Under the pieces are notes generated by a model that ran no database searches, was not told the DNA's origin, and saw only the letters and a program-made list of their open reading frames with translations. Below are positions 26,479 through 35,212 of a DNA stretch of 64,000 nt, one piece after another. Within the stretch, counting starts at the first letter, position 1. Each line of letters begins with the position of its first letter. The stretch is from Pedobacter sp. B4-66 (GTDB lineage: Bacteria; Bacteroidota; Bacteroidia; Sphingobacteriales; Sphingobacteriaceae), in the NCBI RefSeq assembly GCF_018492665.1, contig NZ_JAFVME010000003.1:620001-684000 (forward strand), written 5' to 3'. The position numbers and the translations under genes are program-made.

Positions 26479-28941
26479 TTATTTTAAATCATTAACCAAT
26501 GCTGCAATACCTTTCTGCACGCTGCCATAGCGTTTCGCATACTCTGCAACCTTTACTTTCTCTGTCTGCTCAGTGGTATAGGCATAATACTCTTCCGGTG
26601 ATACCTCTGTTCGATACACTTTGCTTGACATCCCTCCCAGACTGATAAATACCTCTTTGTACTTTCTCATCGGGTCGTTTGCCTTATTGACAGAAAGTAC
26701 CAACGCCTTTTCTTTTTCGGTGAGGCCGAGCAGTTCCTGTATTGCATCAAACTTGTTCTGGTATTTACTCTGATCCAATAATATCTTACAATCCGCGTTA
26801 TTGATGATCGCCTGCTTTACAACAGGTGAGCTGATAATATCTTCGATTTCCTGCGTAACTACTATTGCCTCTCCGAAAAATTTACGTACCGTTTTAAACA
26901 GGTATTTAATGTATTCTGCAAAGCCTTCTTTCATCAGCGCTTTCCACGCTTCTTCAATTAGTATCATTTTACGGATGCCTTTCAGCTTTCTCATTTTATT
27001 GATAAAGACTTCCATGATGATGATCGTAACTACCGGGAACAAAATCGGATGGTCTTTTATATTGTCTAGCTCGAATACTATCAATCGTTCCTGTAACAAG
27101 TTCAGGTTCTCTGTGGCATTGAGCAGGTAGTCAAATTCGCCTCCTTTATAATACGGGCGCAGGACATACAAAAAGTTGTTGATGTCAAAATCCTTTTCCT
27201 TTACCTGATCATCTGTTAATTCAGATATGTAGTACTCTTTCAGGAAGCTGTAAAAACTATTGAAGCATGCGAATACTTCAGGATGTGCATTTAAATAACC
27301 ATAGTATCCACTAATAGCATTAGATAATGCCACGTATTCGCTGCGTTTAAATTCTTCATCATCTTTTTTCCATAAGGCCAGCAATAAGGTTTTGATACTT
27401 TCCTTCTTCTCCGTATCGAGGTTATCCCCTTTGCCGATATAAAAGGGATTGAACCGGATCGGGTTGCTTTCTTCATAAGTAAAATAGTAACCGCCAACCA
27501 TGTCGCATAACCCTTTGTAACTGTGGCCCACATCTACAAGGACGACATGGGTTCCCTGTTCATAATAAGAGCGTACCATGTGGTTGGTAAAGAATGACTT
27601 TCCGCTACCTGACGGACCCAAAATGAATTTATTCCTATTCGTACAAATACCCTTCTGCATCGGTTCATCGGAGATATCGACATGAATCGGCTTACCTGTA
27701 AGCCTGTCGCCAAGACGGATACCTACGGGGCTGAGCGAACTTCTGTAACCGGTTTCCAGGTTAAAAAAACAACTCGCCTGCTCTGAAAAGGTATCGAAGG
27801 TGTCATTCATCGGGAAGTCAGCTTCATTTCCCGGAATGCCTGCCCAGAATATTTGTGCCGCGCCTGACGTCTCCTGTTTGGCTACCGCATCCATCTGTGC
27901 CATTGCAGAACTTACCTGGTTTTTAAGGTCTTTCAGACCCTCTTTGTCATTTGTCCAGACGAGTAGGTTATAATGTGCTTTTACAGGTAATCTTTGTTGA
28001 CCGATTGCTTCATTTAAAAAATCATTCGTTGCATCCCTGGATATGCTATTTTCCCTGCTGTAGGCAGAAAGCGATTGAAGGCGAAGCCTTTTACTTTCCA
28101 GCTTCTGCAAGGTCTTATTCGCATCCTCTATAAATACGTATTGATTATAAATGTGGTTACAGGGAAGTAATTGCCCGATTGCACCTGCAAATCCAATTGA
28201 AAATTTTGTCCTGTCAGAGCTGTATTTGTCGTAATTTATCCTGCTACCACACAGTGAAGGGAGATCGGCAGCATCCCCAAGGGTATATAGATGGCAAAAT
28301 TGGGAACCAACCTGTATATTATCATCGAACCTGATATCTTTTATTAAAAAGGTATCCTGCTCTTCAGCCAGAAAGGTATATTGTTCAATAATGCCCATTT
28401 TCCTTTTGTGGCTGTACAGGTCGTCATCTCTCAACCTGGTTAGTTTCATGAAGCCGCTATCTTCTAGTATTTGCCTTAATTGACCACAGCAACCTAAAAA
28501 ATCTTGTAACATAGCTGGGTTCAACGTTTGCTCCGGTACAATACTTCTTCTGAGTAGATTGGAAAACAAAGAGCTTCCTCCTTTTCTGCCTAATGGTTTC
28601 TTAGTAAGGAACAGGTAACAGCTATGGTCCAGGAATGGACGTTCATTAAAGAAACGTTCACTGCTTCTGGAAAGAAAACTGTTGTCCTTACCTGAGAAAT
28701 CCGGTTTATATTTTGTGTCCCGGAACCAATCCTGTTTATGGAGGATACTATGTTTGGGCAGTACTTTGATCGCTTTAACCCATGCCTGATGAAACGCCTC
28801 GTATTCGTTATCAGATAAGGTAAATATTTCCGGGAGTTCGACCTTGAACGCAACTGTGATGTCTCCCTGTTTACTTAAAATACAATCGTGTTCTATACCC
28901 ATAATGGGCATTAATTCATCCAACCACTTTTCCATCTGCAC
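26479..28941 (-). CDS. traG: Conjugation system ATPase TraG (VirB4-like)
   Basis: The 820-residue motor of the type IV secretion channel. The N-terminal half is the TraG/VirB4 N domain (DELMPIMGIEHDCILSKQGD, later KEEQDTF-like strands). Walker A is LGPSGSGKSFF with the Lys at residue 448, and Walker B is MILIEEAWKAL (about 660). The conserved arginine/glutamine region VTQEIEDIISSPVVKQAII follows. Length and motifs are typical of Bacteroidota TraG. It sits between the 251-residue unknown protein and the three exported helical proteins, the standard order. No lesions. Confidence 0.95.
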   Translation of the reverse strand: MQMEKWLDELMPIMGIEHDCILSKQGDITVAFKVELPEIFTLSDNEYEAFHQAWVKAIKVLPKHSILHKQDWFRDTKYKPDFSGKDNSFLSRSSERFFNERPFLDHSCYLFLTKKPLGRKGGSSLFSNLLRRSIVPEQTLNPAMLQDFLGCCGQLRQILEDSGFMKLTRLRDDDLYSHKRKMGIIEQYTFLAEEQDTFLIKDIRFDDNIQVGSQFCHLYTLGDAADLPSLCGSRINYDKYSSDRTKFSIGFAGAIGQLLPCNHIYNQYVFIEDANKTLQKLESKRLRLQSLSAYSRENSISRDATNDFLNEAIGQQRLPVKAHYNLLVWTNDKEGLKDLKNQVSSAMAQMDAVAKQETSGAAQIFWAGIPGNEADFPMNDTFDTFSEQASCFFNLETGYRSSLSPVGIRLGDRLTGKPIHVDISDEPMQKGICTNRNKFILGPSGSGKSFFTNHMVRSYYEQGTHVVLVDVGHSYKGLCDMVGGYYFTYEESNPIRFNPFYIGKGDNLDTEKKESIKTLLLALWKKDDEEFKRSEYVALSNAISGYYGYLNAHPEVFACFNSFYSFLKEYYISELTDDQVKEKDFDINNFLYVLRPYYKGGEFDYLLNATENLNLLQERLIVFELDNIKDHPILFPVVTIIIMEVFINKMRKLKGIRKMILIEEAWKALMKEGFAEYIKYLFKTVRKFFGEAIVVTQEIEDIISSPVVKQAIINNADCKILLDQSKYQNKFDAIQELLGLTEKEKALVLSVNKANDPMRKYKEVFISLGGMSSKVYRTEVSPEEYYAYTTEQTEKVKVAEYAKRYGSVQKGIAALVNDLK

Positions 28942-28959
28942 ATTTTTTTTTGCTACTAC

Positions 28960-29715
28960 CTACAACTTATTCTTTACCCCAATACTCTGTTTTTGCTGCT
29001 CCTTGTTTTCCATAATCAGCTTAGGGATACCAGTGACTGATAATAGATAAATCGGGACCTCGAATTGTTTCTGCACCGGATAGAAATTGATGAACGTACG
29101 CTCATCCAGTCCGTTTTCACGGGCCACGGCAACAGGATCAATATGCAATTCAAATGGTAAGGCAACCAGGACTACATCTGGAGGCAATTCTGTAATATTC
29201 TCAGGAAGGTCTATCTTCGTTTTAGATGGAATATGATAAAAGAAAAAGTATTTATGTCCTGTCCTGTCCATATCCAGATCCCTCAGGCTAATGTTTCTCC
29301 AGGGTTCTTTGGTAAGTCTCAATTCCCTCAGGCGCCAATCATAGGTATACTCATCCTTTTTGATCATTGCGGTGGGTAGTACTCCTAGCAACCTTTCCTG
29401 AAACAGGGTTTCAGAACATCGTAGATCCCTGTCCTGCTTTGGTACTTGTGTTATCTCAATGTTGTACTTGATTGCAATGCCTTCTGCATCAGCCTCAACC
29501 ATTTGAGGCACTTTAATAAGCATTGTATTTGCGCCATATTCTGAAAGGCATTTGTGCACCGGGCTATACTTACCCTCGTAATGCGTACCCATGTTTGTCA
29601 TATCATATATTGATATCGTATTCAACGGCTCATCCTTCTGTCTTAATTCGGCGAATGCAACGTCATAAAAGAACATTGTACCCTTTAGATCTATTTCTGG
29701 TAATTTCCTTTCCAT
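28960..29715 (-). CDS. Transfer-operon protein of unknown function, long form of a paralogous pair
   Basis: 251 residues, no signal peptide. The N-terminus LPEIDLKGTMFFYDVAFAEL and the C-terminal LPPDVVLVALPFELHIDPVA match, in the same order, segments of the 151-residue protein two genes upstream (LPTVTLSGTQFYADIGKHEF and LPDHVDIILVPPIKDIDPIG). The long form has an extra about 100 residues between them. Both flank the TraF-like gene. Function is unknown; location inside the transfer operon suggests a cytoplasmic assembly or regulatory role. Confidence 0.65.
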   Translation of the reverse strand: MERKLPEIDLKGTMFFYDVAFAELRQKDEPLNTISIYDMTNMGTHYEGKYSPVHKCLSEYGANTMLIKVPQMVEADAEGIAIKYNIEITQVPKQDRDLRCSETLFQERLLGVLPTAMIKKDEYTYDWRLRELRLTKEPWRNISLRDLDMDRTGHKYFFFYHIPSKTKIDLPENITELPPDVVLVALPFELHIDPVAVARENGLDERTFINFYPVQKQFEVPIYLLSVTGIPKLIMENKEQQKQSIGVKNKL

Positions 29716-29716
29716 T

Positions 29717-30037
29717 TTATTTCCCTCCTTTCCTGAATACGTTACGACTATTTGCTTTTACTACTTTCGGAACACTTCGTTTGGCAAGGGCTTTCATCAT
29801 GCCATGTTCACCATATTTCCTGCTCATACCATAGACCTTGTACGTAAGTGCTGATCCGCCGGAAAAGATTATTGCCATACAGATGTATTGGTTTATTCCG
29901 AGGATATATAAAATGGAGAACAAGATGAGCAAAGCGAGAATGCCGATGGCCAGGTACCAAATGTATTGTGCCTTCAATCCTTTGAACTCGATACTTTTAT
30001 TAATCCCTTTATTCACCTGATAAATGCTGTTAGCCAT
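29717..30037 (-). CDS. traF: TraF-like transfer protein (DUF4133, VirB3-like)
   Basis: 106 residues, two adjacent membrane helices (YIWYLAIGILALLILFSILY and YICMAIIFSGGSALTYKVYG, about 26-70). The opening SIYQVNKGINKSIEFKGLKA and the KYGEHGMMKALAKRSVPK segment are diagnostic of DUF4133/TraF. VirB3-like proteins act with the VirB4 ATPase, here TraG, encoded one gene downstream. The gene is separated from the 251-residue gene by 1 bp. Confidence 0.88.
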   Translation of the reverse strand: MANSIYQVNKGINKSIEFKGLKAQYIWYLAIGILALLILFSILYILGINQYICMAIIFSGGSALTYKVYGMSRKYGEHGMMKALAKRSVPKVVKANSRNVFRKGGK

Positions 30038-30055
30038 GTCCCTATGTTTAAAATT

Positions 30056-30511
30056 TTATCTGATCCTTAATGTGCTCTCATATTCGACCGTTCCAGATTG
30101 TTCATGCTGCCTTTCTGCCTGCTTTGAAAAAGATGTCAGTATCAGATTATCTTTCTTCTGTCCTGAACTAAAATGTTCATCAGCGTTCCCGTAACGCCTT
30201 GCCAGTCCAATAGGATCTATATCTTTAATGGGCGGTACTAAAATGATATCAACATGATCCGGCAGGTTGCCCTTGGGGTCACCGATGTATATATTCTTAG
30301 TCAGGCGGTCAAACAGAAAGTGACTGAATCCGAATTCTTCTTTGATATTTCCCATTGTAATCCGATTAGCAGGATTGGATACCTCACGGAATTCATGCTT
30401 CCCGATGTCTGCATAGAATTGAGTCCCGGAAAGTGTTACTGTTGGTAAAGAGGTTTCCTCTCTTACTAATTTACCTTCAATTCTGAAGCCCATATACTTT
30501 TCCATGCCCAT
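30056..30511 (-). CDS. Transfer-operon protein of unknown function, short form of a paralogous pair
   Basis: 151 residues, cytoplasmic by sequence. It shares two blocks with the 251-residue protein downstream (see there). The YADIGKHEFREVSNPANRIT and IDPIGLARRYGNADEHFSSG stretches are the best-defined parts. The reading frame starts 2 bp below the pilin stop, so it is translated with traE. No named family is recognised. The tail (SKQAERQHEQSGTVEYEST) is polar and may be flexible. Confidence 0.65.
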   Translation of the reverse strand: MGMEKYMGFRIEGKLVREETSLPTVTLSGTQFYADIGKHEFREVSNPANRITMGNIKEEFGFSHFLFDRLTKNIYIGDPKGNLPDHVDIILVPPIKDIDPIGLARRYGNADEHFSSGQKKDNLILTSFSKQAERQHEQSGTVEYESTLRIR

Positions 30512-30513
30512 GC

Positions 30514-30849
30514 TTAAATGGCGAAGAAGCTTTTAATTACGGTAACCACAACGACCAGGAACACACAGCTCCCGAACCATGCCGCTGCTACCTTACTCGT
30601 ATCCGGGTCACCAGCATTCCACTTCTGGTATACCTTCACCGCTCCTATCAATCCCAAAAGTGCACCTACGGCATACATCAGGTTAGTACCGGAATCAAAG
30701 TAATTCCGAACCTGGTCGTTGGCTGCATCAATTCCTGCATTGCCATCCTGGGCAGATGCATATAAACTGGCTCCGGCCAGTATCAGCGTTGTTATAGCGC
30801 GTTTCGTTATTATCGGGCCTCTGCCCAATATCTTTTTCACATTTCCCAT
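30514..30849 (-). CDS. traE: Conjugative pilin-like protein TraE (DUF4134, VirB2-like)
   Basis: The open frame extends upstream to 31041, but the ATG at 30849 gives the expected start (MGNVKKILGRGPIITKRAIT), a signal peptide (to about residue 32, ASAQDG) and 111 residues. The mature part has DQVRNYFDSGTNLMYAVGAL and two membrane helices (LMYAVGALLGLIGAVKVYQ and AAAWFGSCVFLVVVVTVI), as in TraE/VirB2 pilins. Cyclisation or processing is unknown. The upstream extension is rejected because it lacks coding character and crosses strong inverted repeats. Confidence 0.88.
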   Translation of the reverse strand: MGNVKKILGRGPIITKRAITTLILAGASLYASAQDGNAGIDAANDQVRNYFDSGTNLMYAVGALLGLIGAVKVYQKWNAGDPDTSKVAAAWFGSCVFLVVVVTVIKSFFAI

Positions 30850-31138
30850 CTTCACCTTTTCTATCTTACACACTATTTTTAAAAAATACCGGAAGCAACA
30901 GTTATCAACCCCACTGTTCACCCAACAAACTGTGCCTCCGGCGTATTCTATTTTCTTTCCCTGGCCCCCTGCCTGTTCAGGGCAAGGGACGGGGAAAGTT
31001 GCCACCAAAGGAACCACCCTGTCAACCAAAACCATACTCACGCTTTGGTGGCTGTTACTTAGCGGGGCAACCGCATACTCACATCATCATCTCCCTTAAT
31101 CAAAACCTGGCTGCCCCGCAATACTATGCTCCAGACTT
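30850..31138. other. Non-coding, repeat-rich stretch upstream of traE
   Basis: 289 bp with nested inverted repeats and no convincing gene. Perfect arms are GCCACCAAAG (31001-31010) with CTTTGGTGGC (31043-31052), and GCGGGGCA (31062-31069) with TGCCCCGC (31112-31119), plus shorter ones near 30898-30919 and 30970-30985. It could be a structured leader of the traE mRNA, a processing signal between the lipoprotein gene and the pilin, or an origin of transfer. Longer frames here on both strands are not credible genes. Confidence 0.5.
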
Positions 31139-32272
31139 TTATTGCCTGATATACCTTTCTGCAATTCGTCCCCTATAATTTACCCTGAAATGAAAGTTGA
31201 AATGTTGCAGGATGATTTCATTGAAAATCCCGCTGGCTGTCCATTTCATGGTCTTTTCAAAATTGTTTTCTGCATACCTTGCGAAATTCGGCCAACCTGG
31301 ACTTACCTGTTCGTTGAACGGAATCAACGGTAATCCCGGAATGAATACATTCCCTTTGCAGCAGGCATCCATCACCATTTCATCTGCATAAGTCACACTT
31401 TGCCAACCTGCAAACCTGGTATGTTTCAGCATTTTTAACCTGATACCTGCACTCGCGTAAAAGATATATCCGACCCTCCACCTGTGGTAGTTTAACTTTA
31501 CTGTTCTACCATTGTGTTCAGGAAAATTAGTACCATCGTTACCTTCATAAATATCTCCGCCGGATTGTCCCCACCAGTTCGGTATATTCCCAGATGGATA
31601 TTGACATATCGGAAGGTCCGGGATAACTATAGGATCACGGCCTGGTACATGCCATTCGTCCGGCCATTGCCATTGTGGAAATTCCAGCATATCAAACAGG
31701 ATACGGTGCAACTTCACTCCTGGTAGTTTTAATGGCTCAACACCTCTTTGCAACTCTTGAGCATACTTTGCAGGAACAGCGTACCCTTCCTGACTTTTCT
31801 GTCCGGTACGGAAACTATAAACCGTATCGGCAATCTGGATATAACCATCCTTGTTGAGTACCGTGGCAAACCATGAATCCGGACAGATAAACAATTTCCT
31901 TGTTTTAAACAGGGAATCTACTGTTGGGGCTTTCCTGTTTTCGGAAGTATCGGAATCTATCTGTTCATATAACTTTCTTAATGACGAAAACCCATTACGG
32001 TTATACAAAATCTCCCATTTGCCGAGCTGCTCAGGCTTTTGGAATTTACCATGTAACTGACTCATGGTATACTCAAAACTTTTCAGTGTCGGAAAACGTA
32101 ACCATCCATTGGAAACTTCAGGGCCGCCGGCTTCCAACAAAGGGATAGCACTGTTTAAACTTCCTGCCGGCTTTTGGTCCGGCTCCCTGCCATCACTTTT
32201 TTTACAGGCGTACATCAGACCAATTGCGGTTCCCAGTACGACCAACATCATCAGATAAAATTTTCTTTTCAT
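31139..32272 (-). CDS. Predicted lipoprotein of the transfer operon, unknown function
   Basis: 377 residues with a lipobox (LMYACKKSD, Cys about residue 23), so anchored in a membrane by lipid. The body is Trp- and Pro-rich, with FPQWQWPDEWHVPGRDPIVI, YPSGNIPNWWGQSGGDIYEG and a C-terminal GIFNEIILQHFNFHFRVNYR. Such composition suggests a surface or periplasmic binding fold, but I recognise no family. It lies at the head of the transfer operon, one membrane protein downstream of the operon start. Entry exclusion or cell-contact roles are possible, not shown. Confidence 0.6.
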   Translation of the reverse strand: MKRKFYLMMLVVLGTAIGLMYACKKSDGREPDQKPAGSLNSAIPLLEAGGPEVSNGWLRFPTLKSFEYTMSQLHGKFQKPEQLGKWEILYNRNGFSSLRKLYEQIDSDTSENRKAPTVDSLFKTRKLFICPDSWFATVLNKDGYIQIADTVYSFRTGQKSQEGYAVPAKYAQELQRGVEPLKLPGVKLHRILFDMLEFPQWQWPDEWHVPGRDPIVIPDLPICQYPSGNIPNWWGQSGGDIYEGNDGTNFPEHNGRTVKLNYHRWRVGYIFYASAGIRLKMLKHTRFAGWQSVTYADEMVMDACCKGNVFIPGLPLIPFNEQVSPGWPNFARYAENNFEKTMKWTASGIFNEIILQHFNFHFRVNYRGRIAERYIRQ

Positions 32273-32343
32273 TGCGTTTTTGAAAAAATTTGAAATAGGT
32301 TACTCTTTTTTTTACAGGTTCGGATCATCTCCTGTTTGTTATG

Positions 32344-32826
32344 TTATCCGGGTATGGTATCCCAAGCCTCATTTAATTCTTCTTCTGAAAACACGACCCC
32401 GCAAATAATTTCTGTCTGGTGGATAATAAAATTGTTCAAGGCAACCCGGTAGGCAGGCTGGCGTAACCCGCCGAAGCGTGCCACTCTGGATTTAAGCTGC
32501 AAGAGCAGCATATCCTTCCCGGCCTCTTTGCCTGCCACCTCCAGGATGCTATGACGTATATCTGTTACCAATTCTTCCAGTTCATCAAATAAACTCCCTC
32601 CGCTGCTCCATTCTTCTTCCTGTTCCTCTTCTTCCGGCTCCGGGCTTATTTCTTTGTTTCTGTTTGCCTCTGGTTTCAGTTTGTCTGTAATTGTACCTGT
32701 GATTTGTTTTCTGTAGAATAATAAGCCGACGAGTAGATAATATGTGATGACAATCACTGCCATTCCTACCAGGTATTCTTTCCATGTAATTGCTTCTAAC
32801 ATTGCTTTTCGTTTTGGTTCCTTCAA
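32344..32826 (-). CDS. Small membrane protein at the start of the transfer operon
   Basis: 160 residues with one membrane helix (LVGMAVIVITYYLLVGLLFY, about 19-38), an acidic linker (SPEPEEEEQEEEWSSGGS), and a cytoplasmic helical tail (LVTDIRHSILEVAGKEAG, then VALNNFIIHQTEIICGVVFS). The Met at residue 9 is an alternative start. Proteins with this plan commonly precede traE in Bacteroidota elements; function is unknown. It is the first gene of the leftward operon, below a candidate promoter and dyad (32891-32941). Confidence 0.6.
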   Translation of the reverse strand: MKEPKRKAMLEAITWKEYLVGMAVIVITYYLLVGLLFYRKQITGTITDKLKPEANRNKEISPEPEEEEQEEEWSSGGSLFDELEELVTDIRHSILEVAGKEAGKDMLLLQLKSRVARFGGLRQPAYRVALNNFIIHQTEIICGVVFSEEELNEAWDTIPG

Positions 32827-32890
32827 TCAGGGAAACCATTTCCCCTTTGTTACAGAAGCAAAATTGCGGTGGATTCAGGACGTGGCTTGA

Positions 32891-32941
32891 CAACCTATAT
32901 GGTAGGTTGTTCAAATTTATTTTCACTTAGGAAATGCTAAA
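32891..32941 (-). promoter_or_regulatory. Candidate transfer-operon promoter with overlapping 7-5-7 dyad
   Basis: Read on the minus strand: TTTAG (32941-32937), 17 bp, TAAATTTG (32919-32912, exact TANNTTTG), then a perfect dyad CAACCTA-N5-TAGGTTG (32891-32909) lying over the expected start of transcription. A related dyad, AACCT-N3-AGGTT, lies at 33061-33073, and both share TAGGTTGT. RteC of CTnDOT is reported to bind an inverted repeat with 5-bp spacing, as I recall, and rteC is the next gene. The whole 32827-33182 gap carries these sites plus the rteC terminator and no gene. Confidence 0.5.
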
Positions 32942-33133
32942 TTTTAGAGCCTTTGGTATAGAAATCGAGGAGCTATTTAGTGCTTTCCTTGAGAGGGCAT
33001 CCTAACAACTGTAATACGAAGGGAAAGCATGCAGAAACGTGGGGTGAAAATTTGGACACTAACCTGTTAGGTTGTACTTTTTTTCTTTTGCCAAGAAAAT
33101 GATAAAATGTAGGCTATGACATAAATCGCAATC

Positions 33134-33165
33134 ATAAAAAAAGCTGCCCGATTTTGGGCAGCTTT
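33134..33165 (-). terminator. Terminator after rteC
   Basis: Stem AAAGCTGCCC (33140-33149) and GGGCAGCTTT (33156-33165). On the minus strand it ends in a T run, so it terminates rteC 18 bp after its stop. An A run on the other side makes it possibly bidirectional. Confidence 0.85.
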
Positions 33166-33182
33166 AAAAAATTAACTACAAA

Positions 33183-34025
33183 CTATTCATGCTTCTCTTT
33201 GATCCTGATCTCCAAAGCCTCTTTCAGTCCATCAAGGTGCGGCGTATAACCTTTCTTCCTTAAAGCCATTGCTAACAGCTCCCTGTAAATGTTACCTAAG
33301 TCGGTACCAAAAAATTCCTCAAAATCAATAACGAGTTGCTTTACTCCTCCTTCACCATGGCTTACCCATCCTTTTGCGTCCATAGCCAGGATGAGTTCTT
33401 TCAAAGCTGATTTGGGGCCTGTCCATACCCGCCTTCGCCTATTTTTATTTTGACCTGTCGTAGGGATTTCTGAGATATCAATGGTGGCTTTCAGACTTGA
33501 CTTTATATGATTCATGAGTTTATCCATTGCCTGAAGTTTTGCAAGCTTATAGCTATATGGAGTAGAAAAGGACGAATCAATATCTGAATAAGAAACAGGC
33601 ACTAAAGGGATACGAATAGCATTGCGAACAAAGTAATGCTTATCATAGGCAGTTTCGCCGGATCGGTAATAGTTATAGAAATATTTATTCTTATCACAAT
33701 ACCCCTGTATCCTGTTCAATAGTTGTTCCAGGTAACGCTTTCGGGCTTTTTCAGACCCAACAGGCTTGCCCGATTCAATATACAGGATCTCTTCATAGAA
33801 GATCAGTTCCTTTTGAAATTCTGGCTTCAACTCTTTGAAGAATTTTATTTCCTCCTCAATATTCTTAAAAGCATAACTTGTTATATACTCCTTTAATTTG
33901 GTCATTGCCCCTTCGACTTCATAAAAAGACTGCTCCGCGAGCTGCAATTGGTTCTCGGCAGAAATCGCAATCTTCTGAAGTTCGACCGTCATCTCAGTTA
34001 TGAGCGAAGTTGTGAACTTTTCCAT
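33183..34025 (-). CDS. rteC: RteC-family transfer regulator
   Basis: 280 residues. RteC of CTnDOT is a winged-helix DNA-binding protein that activates excision and, through that, transfer after RteA/RteB signalling. Family features here are the helical N half (QLAEQSFYEVEGAMTKLKEY, FFKELKPEFQKELIFYEEIL), the central YCDKNKYFYNYYRSGETAYD, and the C-terminal WTGPKSALKELILAMDAKGW...DFEEFFGTDLGNIYREL region. No rteA/rteB genes are nearby, so another input must drive it. It is closely upstream of the transfer operon promoter region and has its own terminator. Confidence 0.9.
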   Translation of the reverse strand: MEKFTTSLITEMTVELQKIAISAENQLQLAEQSFYEVEGAMTKLKEYITSYAFKNIEEEIKFFKELKPEFQKELIFYEEILYIESGKPVGSEKARKRYLEQLLNRIQGYCDKNKYFYNYYRSGETAYDKHYFVRNAIRIPLVPVSYSDIDSSFSTPYSYKLAKLQAMDKLMNHIKSSLKATIDISEIPTTGQNKNRRRRVWTGPKSALKELILAMDAKGWVSHGEGGVKQLVIDFEEFFGTDLGNIYRELLAMALRKKGYTPHLDGLKEALEIRIKEKHE

Positions 34026-34330
34026 ATGTACTTGATGTTTGGTTATTTAATAATTGGTTCTTTAATTCTTATTCATTCCGCGGATCTAAGACAAACGTAA
34101 TCGTCCAGACTTCAAGAATGGTGGGTTATTGATGCTAGAATGAGTGAAGCAGGTATATTGGCTGGCGAAGTACTTCATATTGTACCGAAGTAGAGTTAAT
34201 CCACCAGAATATTGACAACATATTGAGATATTAATTCACAAAAATATAGGTGGGAAACAAAATGTTAGATGATTTCGATCAAGATATTCTACCTCGTATG
34301 TTAAATAATATAGAAATAAACACTTTCTGA
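34026..34330. other. Gap between rteC and the Crp-type gene
   Basis: 305 bp with no complete gene. A 30-codon open stretch on the plus strand (34101-34193) reads WWVIDARMSEAGILAGEV then ends; it has no start and may be a remnant or chance. It should hold the rteC promoter, but no confident -7 box is seen. The boundary between the transfer region and the cargo falls about here. Confidence 0.4.
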
Positions 34331-35032
34331 TCATTTTCCTGGGTTTTTACCTTTTCGCGCAATACGGTTACGAATGCGGCTAAGTGTTTCAGGCGCCATG
34401 CCCAGGTAACTGGCAAGTTCTTTTAACGAAACATGTTCTGCCAAATCGGGATAAGCCTTAAGTACATGTTCATAACGGATTTCCGGATTTTCATAGAACC
34501 ACGTTAATCGTTCCAGAGCCTGCTTGTAGTATTGTTCGGTAAGCAGTCTGGCAACAACGTTAAACTCCGTAAACTCCTTGTATAAGCTCTGTAATTGTGA
34601 CCAGGGCAAGGCAATGCAGAAAGTATCCATTAAGGCGGTAATTTTCTCTATGCTCCTGAGTTGTGTATAAAAACTGTCTGGAGAAATCAGGATGTCCCCA
34701 CCTGTTAAAAACATAACAATAGTCTCCCCACGGCTTTTAAGAATCCTGGTTAAACGCACAAATCCGGATAGTGCGAAATAGGCATGTTTACAGATATCCC
34801 CGTAGTCAATAATTACCTGATCACGCGTGAAGCTGATAGGAAAAGTAACTTCCCGGAACCGCGTATATGCATCTGAAGGAAGGCCAGGCACAAGTTTAGC
34901 AAACATGGAAAAGATCACGTTGTATGCCGAATCAATGTTTGTATCACTACTGCCCTCAAACGGCCGGTCAAAAGAATCGCCTTCCATACGACTGGTTTTA
35001 TTGAATAATTGCAATACACAAGCAAAATACAA
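34331..35032 (-). CDS. Crp/Fnr-family transcriptional regulator
   Basis: 233 residues. A cyclic-nucleotide-binding-type beta-roll (about 55-155: VIIDYGDICKHAYFALSGFV, GETIVMFLTGGDILISPDSF) is followed by a Crp helix-turn-helix (LKELASYLGMAPETLSRIRN, about 205-224). No Fnr-type cysteine cluster is visible. The signal molecule is unknown; such proteins in Bacteroidota often lack the residues for cAMP. It is divergent from the LanB gene across 180 bp and is therefore a candidate regulator of it. Confidence 0.9.
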   Translation of the reverse strand: MYFACVLQLFNKTSRMEGDSFDRPFEGSSDTNIDSAYNVIFSMFAKLVPGLPSDAYTRFREVTFPISFTRDQVIIDYGDICKHAYFALSGFVRLTRILKSRGETIVMFLTGGDILISPDSFYTQLRSIEKITALMDTFCIALPWSQLQSLYKEFTEFNVVARLLTEQYYKQALERLTWFYENPEIRYEHVLKAYPDLAEHVSLKELASYLGMAPETLSRIRNRIARKGKNPGK

Positions 35033-35212
35033 ACTACACTCGATAAACCTTTACTTTTTTATAGATAACGGTATATCATCGCAATAGCCTGAAAATTATG
35101 CTTTTGTGCAGGATAATACCCACAAAAACATTCAAACGCACTAAGGGTCTTCTTTTGTTTCACTGACTAGTAAATAGATAACAATGCCTTTCAACTAGCC
35201 GATTTAAGATTC

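Noticed and set aside
30850..31041. 64-residue N-terminal extension of TraE
   Set aside because: The internal ATG at 30849 gives a normal signal peptide and family length; the extension crosses strong inverted repeats.
30719..31099. 126-codon plus-strand frame opposite traE and its leader
   Set aside because: Overlaps the pilin gene and the inverted-repeat region; no family resemblance and low-complexity composition.
34101..34193. Open stretch reading WWVIDARMSEAGILAGEV, slightly like an S24 or UmuD fragment
   Set aside because: Only about 30 codons, no start codon or ribosome site, and the likeness is too short to call a pseudogene.
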